Source of the DNA: Bacillota bacterium
GTDB lineage: Bacteria > Bacillota > Clostridia > Lachnospirales > Lachnospiraceae
Reading direction: 5' to 3'
Length of the DNA stretch: 11,076 nt
Assembly (NCBI GenBank): GCA_023390555.1
Contig: JAEWCQ010000031.1
Span: 1-11,076 of the forward strand
How positions within the stretch are numbered: position 1 is the first letter of the stretch; the number at the start of each line of letters is the position of its first letter. Below, one piece after another: positions 5,655 to 11,076 of this stretch. The translations under genes and the position numbers were made by a program. The notes under the pieces were generated by a model. It was not told where the DNA came from and searched no databases. It saw only the letters and a program-made list of their open reading frames with translations.

Positions 5655-7157
5655 ATGGAAGAATATAAAGAATTACTACGGGCTGAAAATATCAGCAAAA
5701 CTTTTGGGGTTACAAAGGCATGTCAAAAGATATCGCTTTCCATTGGACGGGGTGAAGTCCATGGTTTAATTGGAGAAAACGGTTCTGGAAAATCCACGTT
5801 TACATCGATGTTGTGCGGGCTTCATAAAATTGACGGCGGAACATTTTTCCTCGATGGAAAGGGATATGAAGCGAAGACACAAATAGAGGCAAATGCAAAT
5901 GGCGTATCTGTTATCGTGCAGGAAATGGGAACCTTGAACGGACTGACAGTTGCACAGAATATATTTCTTGGAAATGAGACGGAATTTGTAAAAAACGGTG
6001 TTCTGAATCCGAAAAGAATGAACGGAAAGGCGGATGAGATTTTACAGAGCTATGGATTTTCACAGATAAAAGGCTCCGTCATGATCGACAATTACGATTT
6101 TGAAAGCAGGAAACTGGTGGAGATCGTAAAAGCCACATACTTTCATCCGAAAATCGTTGTTGTGGATGAGACGACAACTGCCCTGTCACAGGATGGCAGA
6201 GAAATTTTGTACGAACAGATGAAAAAGGTCAGAGACAGCGGAAATGCGGTTATTTTTATTTCTCACGATCTCGAAGAAGTAATAGAAAAGACGGACCGAA
6301 TCTCGGTATTGCGGGACGGGCAGTACATCACAACGGTGAATTCCCCAGATGTAACTGCGGATGATTTAAAAACGCTGATGGTCGGCCGGGAAATTGATAA
6401 GAAATATTACCGGACAGATTATGATACACCTGTTTCAAAAGAAATACTGCTAAAAGTGAAAAATGTAAGTGCGAATCAAAAAATACACGATGTGAATTTT
6501 GAAGTTCATAAAGGAGAGATATTAGGGATCGGTGGTCTGAGTGACTGCGGGATTCATGATATCGGAAAGGCTCTGTTTGGAGCGGCGATTGAGCAGAGCG
6601 GAGATGTCGAACTTGCCGATGGCACAAAAATTACAGGCATCGCAAAAGCGATTCAGCATAAAATCGCCTATACGTCAAAAGACAGGGACAATGAATCTGT
6701 TATTTTGAGTTCCAGTATCAAAGACAACATTTGTCTGATGTCTCTCGATCATCTGAAACGATTTGGACTCATTTCCAGAAAAAAGCAGGAAAAGTTTGCA
6801 AACGATTATGCGGTAAAGATGAGTGTAAAGATGCAGAACATCGATCAGTATGTATCCGGTTTATCCGGCGGAAATAAACAGAAGGTCGTGCTGGCACGCT
6901 GGCTTGGCAAAAATCCCGATCTGCTAATTTTAGACAGTCCGACCAGAGGAATTGATATTAAAGTAAAGGCGGATATTTATGCGCTCATGGATTCCTTAAG
7001 ACTTCAGGGAAAATCCATTGTCATGATTTCAGAGGAAATTATGGAACTGATTGGTATGTGTGATCGGATTTTAATTTTTAACAATGGTACTGTTCGTAGC
7101 GAATTTAAGAGAGATAAGAATCTTACAGAACAGGATTTGATCAAAGAAATGATCTGA
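5655..7157 (+). CDS. CUT2-type sugar ABC transporter, double-NBD ATPase with one degenerate site
   Basis: The 500-residue RbsA/MglA-like cytoplasmic ATPase carries two fused nucleotide-binding domains and powers import. NBD1 has an intact Walker A (GENGSGKST, residues 40-48), a Q-loop (VQEM), Walker B with catalytic Glu (VVVDE, D171/E172) and H-loop His (FISHDLEEV). Its signature is replaced by DFESRK (148-153) where LSxGxxQ is expected. NBD2 has a degenerate P-loop (GIGGLSDCGIHDIGK), an intact LSGGNKQK signature (403-410), and Walker B LLILDSP with Ser428 where RbsA-type NBD2 usually has Glu; MISEE replaces the H-loop. Thus one composite site (NBD1 Walker motifs plus NBD2 signature) is complete and the other is dead, stronger asymmetry than in typical family members. 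Length is normal. ATG 5655 follows TAGGAG (5643-5648); a nearby ATG at 5650 is out of frame. Confidence 0.93.
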   Translation: MEEYKELLRAENISKTFGVTKACQKISLSIGRGEVHGLIGENGSGKSTFTSMLCGLHKIDGGTFFLDGKGYEAKTQIEANANGVSVIVQEMGTLNGLTVAQNIFLGNETEFVKNGVLNPKRMNGKADEILQSYGFSQIKGSVMIDNYDFESRKLVEIVKATYFHPKIVVVDETTTALSQDGREILYEQMKKVRDSGNAVIFISHDLEEVIEKTDRISVLRDGQYITTVNSPDVTADDLKTLMVGREIDKKYYRTDYDTPVSKEILLKVKNVSANQKIHDVNFEVHKGEILGIGGLSDCGIHDIGKALFGAAIEQSGDVELADGTKITGIAKAIQHKIAYTSKDRDNESVILSSSIKDNICLMSLDHLKRFGLISRKKQEKFANDYAVKMSVKMQNIDQYVSGLSGGNKQKVVLARWLGKNPDLLILDSPTRGIDIKVKADIYALMDSLRLQGKSIVMISEEIMELIGMCDRILIFNNGTVRSEFKRDKNLTEQDLIKEMI

Positions 7158-7171
7158 TAGGAGACTTTCAT

Positions 7172-8134
7172 ATGGAAAAGAAAAATTTTGGCGGAACAGG
7201 TTCATTGCTGTTTACAAATATAAAATGGTTACAGAATGTGATTCCGCTTATCGGTTTAGCTGCGTTAATCTTGTTTTTTGGAATATTGACCGGCTTTGAA
7301 TCGCTGGGATTATCAAATTTAAAATTAGTATTCGAGCAGTCTTTTGTATTGCTGATCTGCTCTGCTGGCGTGTTTTTCGTAATGACGATGGGAAGCCTGG
7401 ATTTTTCGCAGGGAGCAATCGTCGGTGTGGCATCGATCGCAGTGATTGTATTCGGTCATGACAGCTTACTGCTGGGATTGCTCGCCGGGATTGTGGTCGG
7501 ATTCCTCATTGGATTATTGAATGGAATCCTGCACGTATATGCAAAAATCGGGTCTTTTATCGTTACAATCTGTACAATGTTTATTTTTCGGGGGGTGTGT
7601 GCTTTTTTGACGACGGATACACCGTTTTCTGCTCCGATTTATATGTATACGATGAATGCATGGGCATTCTGTATCCCAATCGTAATCGCAATCTTACTGA
7701 TCGGATGGCTGATTTCGTCAAAGACCAAATTGGGCTATCAGATCAGAGCCATTGGTGCGGGAGAGACGGCGGCCAAGTTTTCCGGTGTAAATGTCAGGGT
7801 GGTGAAAATTCTGGTGTTTGTTCTGGCAGGTGTACTGGCAGGTCTGGCAGCAACATTAAATGTAATGCGTGTTGGTTCCATCACAGCATCCGCCGGCACA
7901 CTGATTGAAACAAATGTCATGATAGCACTGGTGCTCGGCGGTCTGCCGGTCAGCGGCGGAGCAAAAACAAATTTTCTCAGTGTGATTACCGGTGTATTTA
8001 TGCTGAGCGTACTGAACAACGGACTTGTTATGCTGCAGATTGAGCCGAATATTCAGCAGCTGATCCGTGGACTGGTTTTCCTGACAATCGTAGCAATTAC
8101 GACAGATCGGAAATCAACGCGGGTAATTAAATAA
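7172..8134 (+). CDS. CUT2-type sugar ABC transporter permease 2
   Basis: A 320-residue BPD_transp_2 permease, related to but clearly different from permease 1. The first membrane segment is at about residues 23-43, followed by several more hydrophobic segments. The family motif appears as MGSLDFSQGAIVGVASIA (about residues 73-90) and the ATPase-coupling loop as AIGAGETAAKFSGVNV (about residue 193). The C-terminus ends in a short basic tail (TDRKSTRVIK). ATG 7172 has AGGAG (7159-7163) eight bases upstream, immediately after the ATPase stop, so the two are likely translated in tandem. Together with permease 1 it would form an asymmetric channel matching the asymmetric ATPase. The next gene starts 19 bp after its stop, which ties uptake to hydrolysis. 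Confidence 0.92.
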   Translation: MEKKNFGGTGSLLFTNIKWLQNVIPLIGLAALILFFGILTGFESLGLSNLKLVFEQSFVLLICSAGVFFVMTMGSLDFSQGAIVGVASIAVIVFGHDSLLLGLLAGIVVGFLIGLLNGILHVYAKIGSFIVTICTMFIFRGVCAFLTTDTPFSAPIYMYTMNAWAFCIPIVIAILLIGWLISSKTKLGYQIRAIGAGETAAKFSGVNVRVVKILVFVLAGVLAGLAATLNVMRVGSITASAGTLIETNVMIALVLGGLPVSGGAKTNFLSVITGVFMLSVLNNGLVMLQIEPNIQQLIRGLVFLTIVAITTDRKSTRVIK

Positions 8135-8153
8135 GAAGAAGGAGAAAAATACA

Positions 8154-10298
8154 ATGATGAAACGAATTGATATTCAGGAAAATGGTATTTTTATGGTTTT
8201 CGCTGTTTCGGATGAGAGAAAAATCAGACTGATACATTTTGATGATCAGGAATTTGACCCGGATCAATTGCCGGAATCTATGTGGGATAACGGAAAGCTG
8301 GTACAATATCAGGAAACAGGTGCCGGTAGTTCGGACCATAGGGGAAGAAAACACATCGGATGCCTCCCGGGATCCTGGCTTGTCTATCAGGGTATGGAAG
8401 ACTATCGGAATGAGAAGGGAAGAAAAATTGAAATTGAACAGGGCTATGATGGAGTGAGCATTATCAGTCATTATCAGTTTTATGATGATGTGAAAACCAT
8501 TCGTTCCTGGACGGAAGTCATAAATAGGAGCACGCAGACCCGTAATATTGAATTTGTATCTTCTTTTATCTACTATTTCGCATCTGTCGGAGGAAAAAAA
8601 TGCTGGGATGAAAAAGTAAAACTTCATCAGGCACATAATTCCTGGTATGATGAATGCAGATGGGTATCACACACATTGCCGGAACTTGGCTTGAATCCGA
8701 TCAATCTTGCACAGTCAACCAAAAGAATCTATCAGCAGAATCTGGGTTCCTGGTCCACACAGGAATATCTTCCAATGGGATGTCTGGAAAACGAGGAGAC
8801 GGGAACAACGTATCTGTGGCAGATCGAGCACAATGGTTCCTGGTACTGGGAAGTGGCAGAAAGCGGCGGAGATCTGTTCCTGACACCGGATGCACACAAT
8901 CTGATGATTACAAATGACGGAGACCAGATCGGAGAGATCTATTTTGAATTATCCGGTCCGACCGAATGGGAAAGCCAGTGGCATAAAAAATTAGAACCGG
9001 GAAAGAAGTTCGTCAGCGTGCCGGTGGCTGTTTCAACGATTCACGGCGGTTTCGAATATGCGATGGACGAGATGGTGAAATACAGAAGGCAGATCAGAAG
9101 GAAAAATGTGGATAATGAAAAGCTGCCGGTTATTTTTAATGATTATATGAATTGCCTGTTTGGGGATTCCACAACGGAGAAGCTATTGCCATTGATCGAT
9201 GCTGCAGCGGAGGCAGGCTGTGAATACTTCTGTATCGATTGCGGATGGTATACTGATACCAACTGGTGGGCAGGTGTCGGAGAATGGCTGCCATCGGAAA
9301 AACGATATCCGGGAGGAATTGACAAGCCAATCAAATATATTCGGGAAAAGGGCATGGTACCGGGCATCTGGCTGGAAATAGAAACTGTGGGCTTTGACTG
9401 CCCGCATCTGGAAAAGATACCGAAGGAATGGTTTTTTGGCAGATACGGAGAGACAATTTCCGATCAGTGCAGATATCAGCTTGATTTCCGGAATCCCCAG
9501 GTAAGAGAATATGCGACTTCCGTAATCGATCGGCTGGTAAATGAATTCGGTGTAGGATATATAAAGATGGATTATAATATTAACAGCGGTATCGGAACAG
9601 ATGTGGATTCAGACAGTTTGGGAGATGGACTGCTGGAGCACAACAGAGCTTATCTGGGATGGATTGATACCATATTTGAAACGTATCCGGATCTGATTAT
9701 TGAAAACTGTGGTTCCGGTGGACTGAGAATGGATTATGCCATGTTGAGCAGACACAGCATCCAGTCTTCGAGTGATCAGACAGATTATATTAAAAATGCG
9801 GCGATTGCAGCTTCCTGTGTGACGGCTGTAAATCCGGAGCAGTGTGCAATCTGGTCTTATCCTTTATCCGGTGCGGATAAGGAGGAGACAGTTGTGAATA
9901 TGGTCAATGCCATGATGCTTCGTATACACCAGAGCGGACATCTTGCAAATTTACCGAAAGAGCAATTTGATCTGGTCAAAGAAGGGATCGAAAAATATAA
10001 AGAGATGAGAGCCGATATCAAGAGGAGTGTGCCATTCTGGCCATTGGGAATTCCGCAGTTCCATGATGGATGGTTTGTATTTGGTCTGGATTGCACCGAT
10101 TGTGCATATATTGCCGTCTGGAGAATTTTGGGAGAACCGGTTTTAAACATTGCGATGCGGGAAAGCCTGCAGCAATATGAAAATATTCAGACCGTATATC
10201 CTGAATTTTCGAATGACAGTGCCGTAATCAATGAGAATCATACCATATCCTTTGCATTGAAACAGATAAAGTCGGCCCGTATTTTTAAATTGTCATAA
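8154..10298 (+). CDS. GH36-family alpha-galactosidase-like enzyme, cytoplasmic
   Basis: The 714-residue product has the length and layout of GH36 enzymes: an N-terminal beta-sandwich (to ~310), a central (beta/alpha)8 barrel and a C-terminal beta domain. Barrel motifs in order are CIDCGWY (D362), GIWLEIE, LDFRNPQV, YIKMDYN with the expected nucleophile D473, ENCGSGG (519-523) and SSDQTD with the expected acid/base D541. The 68-residue nucleophile-to-acid gap is like that of bacterial GH36 enzymes. The retaining reaction releases terminal alpha-galactose or a related sugar. There is no signal peptide, so the substrate must be imported, which fits the ABC genes directly upstream. MDYN replaces the common KWDxN motif and the pocket region is Trp-rich (TNWWAG), so the exact specificity (alpha-galactoside, alpha-GalNAc, beta-L-arabinopyranoside) is open. 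ATG 8154 follows AAGGAG (8139-8144); an adjacent ATG at 8157 is equally possible. Confidence 0.88.
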   Translation: MMKRIDIQENGIFMVFAVSDERKIRLIHFDDQEFDPDQLPESMWDNGKLVQYQETGAGSSDHRGRKHIGCLPGSWLVYQGMEDYRNEKGRKIEIEQGYDGVSIISHYQFYDDVKTIRSWTEVINRSTQTRNIEFVSSFIYYFASVGGKKCWDEKVKLHQAHNSWYDECRWVSHTLPELGLNPINLAQSTKRIYQQNLGSWSTQEYLPMGCLENEETGTTYLWQIEHNGSWYWEVAESGGDLFLTPDAHNLMITNDGDQIGEIYFELSGPTEWESQWHKKLEPGKKFVSVPVAVSTIHGGFEYAMDEMVKYRRQIRRKNVDNEKLPVIFNDYMNCLFGDSTTEKLLPLIDAAAEAGCEYFCIDCGWYTDTNWWAGVGEWLPSEKRYPGGIDKPIKYIREKGMVPGIWLEIETVGFDCPHLEKIPKEWFFGRYGETISDQCRYQLDFRNPQVREYATSVIDRLVNEFGVGYIKMDYNINSGIGTDVDSDSLGDGLLEHNRAYLGWIDTIFETYPDLIIENCGSGGLRMDYAMLSRHSIQSSSDQTDYIKNAAIAASCVTAVNPEQCAIWSYPLSGADKEETVVNMVNAMMLRIHQSGHLANLPKEQFDLVKEGIEKYKEMRADIKRSVPFWPLGIPQFHDGWFVFGLDCTDCAYIAVWRILGEPVLNIAMRESLQQYENIQTVYPEFSNDSAVINENHTISFALKQIKSARIFKLS

Positions 10299-10321
10299 TC
10301 GTACCGTCGGAAATGTTTTCG

Positions 10322-10360
10322 CACATACAATACGGAACATTCAGCTCCCTGTTGTATGTG
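10322..10360 (+). promoter_or_regulatory. Inverted repeat upstream of the regulator, candidate autoregulatory operator
   Basis: CACATACAA (10322-10330) and TTGTATGTG (10352-10360) are exact complements separated by 21 bp. The CATACAA/TTGTATG halves repeat those in the dyads before the binding-protein gene. No T-run follows, so it is a poor terminator for the GH36 gene, although a hairpin role is possible. The right half abuts the -35 position of the regulator promoter. Confidence 0.5.
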
Positions 10361-10386
10361 TAGAGAATGCTTGAGACAGATAATAT
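10358..10386 (+). promoter_or_regulatory. Weak promoter for the AraR-like regulator gene
   Basis: TAATAT (10381-10386) is the best -10 hexamer. The -35 position 17 bp upstream (GTGTAG, 10358-10363) is poor and overlaps the right half of the inverted repeat, as expected for a weak, self-repressed regulator promoter. The start would be near 10393, giving a short leader. Confidence 0.35.
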
Positions 10387-10409
10387 AAGGAAAGAATAAA
10401 GGGATTCCT

Positions 10410-11076
10410 ATGGCAGATTTTAAATATCAACAGATAAAAAATTTGATACAGCTTAAGATTGACAATGGTGATTATAAGTACGGAGAAAAACTGCCAAGTG
10501 AAAATTTTCTGTGCAATAAATATTCCATCAGCAGGCAAAGTGTGAGGAAGGCTTATGATCTGTTGGAGCAGGAAGGCTATACTTACAGTATCCGGGGCAG
10601 CGGCAACTTTGTAAAACGAAAAGATCACGGCGAAGAGAAGAAAAATATAGGGATTATTTTGTCCTATGCCAACAGCCACATGTTTCCCAATATTTTAATG
10701 GGATGCGACAGTGTTTTACTGGAAAAAGGGTATGGCATGCAATTGGCCATTACACAAAATTCGTTTGAACTGGAAGGGAAATGTCTGGATTTAATGACCC
10801 CGGATAAAATCGCCGGCCTGATTGTGGAGGGAACGAAGTCTGCATTGCCGAATCCTTATTTAAATCATTACAGGGGACTCATGGAACAGGGGATTCCGGT
10901 GGTTTTCGTTCATAATCATTACAGAGGTCTGAGCACACCTTGTATCATGATGGATGACATTGTTGCAAGCAGAAAAATGACAAAAATGCTGATCGATGCA
11001 GGCCACAAAAAAATTGCCGGCATATTTAAAGAAGATGATTTGCAGGGAATCCGGAGGTTCCAGGGATATGCGGAGG
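10410..11076 (+). CDS. AraR-like GntR-family transcriptional regulator, N-terminal 222 codons
   Basis: ATG 10410 has AAAGGG (10398-10403) six bases before it; the frame runs open to the window end. Residues 1-~70 are a GntR winged helix-turn-helix: YQQIKNLIQLKIDNGDY, the GEKLPSE turn, recognition helix SISRQSVRKAYDLLEQEGY and wing IRGSGNFV. From about residue 76 (IGIILSYANSHMFP) it becomes a LacI/RbsB-type sugar-binding domain. The combination is that of B. subtilis AraR. As I recall AraR, local matches include IVEGTKSAL (AraR IVEPTKSAL) and GIFKEDDLQGIRR (AraR GIFKADDTQGVKR). AraR proteins are repressors released by a sugar, L-arabinose in B. subtilis. The inducer here is unknown. The gene follows the sugar operon, and its promoter region carries the same half-sites as the operon promoter, pointing to local and self regulation. 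About 140 residues of a typical-length protein are missing beyond the edge. Confidence 0.85.
   Translation, partial: MADFKYQQIKNLIQLKIDNGDYKYGEKLPSENFLCNKYSISRQSVRKAYDLLEQEGYTYSIRGSGNFVKRKDHGEEKKNIGIILSYANSHMFPNILMGCDSVLLEKGYGMQLAITQNSFELEGKCLDLMTPDKIAGLIVEGTKSALPNPYLNHYRGLMEQGIPVVFVHNHYRGLSTPCIMMDDIVASRKMTKMLIDAGHKKIAGIFKEDDLQGIRRFQGYAE

Noticed and set aside
8127..8636. A 169-codon minus-strand open frame opposite the start of the GH36 gene.
   Set aside because: It lies wholly antisense to a strongly supported gene, has no ribosome site or recognisable domain, and is typical of a shadow frame.
10322..10360. The inverted repeat after the GH36 gene as a Rho-independent terminator.
   Set aside because: The 9-bp arms are separated by 21 nt and no T-run follows; sharing of half-sites with the operon promoter makes an operator more likely.

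Overview
The window looks like chromosomal DNA of a Gram-positive anaerobe of the Clostridia, most probably a Lachnospiraceae-type gut bacterium. The grounds are the AGGAG-type ribosome sites, the lipoprotein-anchored binding protein, a type VII secretion (T7SS) toxin locus of the LXG style, and a GntR/LacI-hybrid regulator of the AraR type. The genus is an inference. All genes are on the + strand.

Region 1 (1-3014) is a polymorphic-toxin locus. It opens with the 3' end of a DUF4176-like T7SS accessory gene whose stop overlaps (ATGA) the start of an effector gene. The effector has a short helical LXG/WXG100-like head, a glycine-rich hydrophobic middle and a toxin tip. I recognise the tip as an ADP-ribosyl cyclase/CD38-like NAD+-consuming domain (TLE, W-x3-S and a late catalytic Glu, in CD38 order). 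The effector reading frame is broken by an apparent 1-nt loss near 361, so as it stands the toxin is a pseudogene or a sequence error. Two small AT-rich genes follow: a probable immunity gene, then a second immunity-like gene whose last ~80 residues are a gapless but catalytically degenerate copy of the same toxin tip. After that come ~0.7 kb without a convincing gene, holding two long imperfect inverted repeats, and a strong intrinsic terminator at 2980-3014.

Region 2 (3015-10298) is a sugar-uptake and hydrolysis operon. A leader with a good sigma-A promoter and several dyads precedes a CUT2/ribose-type sugar-binding lipoprotein, a post-SBP hairpin, permease 1, a double-NBD ATPase, permease 2, and a cytoplasmic GH36 alpha-galactosidase-like enzyme. 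The binding protein captures a small sugar or galactoside, the two different permeases and the asymmetric ATPase import it, and the GH36 enzyme cleaves it inside the cell.

Region 3 (10299-11076) holds an inverted repeat and the first 222 codons of an AraR-like regulator, cut by the window end. The repeat uses the same CATACAA/TTGTATG half-site as dyads upstream of the binding-protein gene, suggesting that this regulator controls both the operon and itself.
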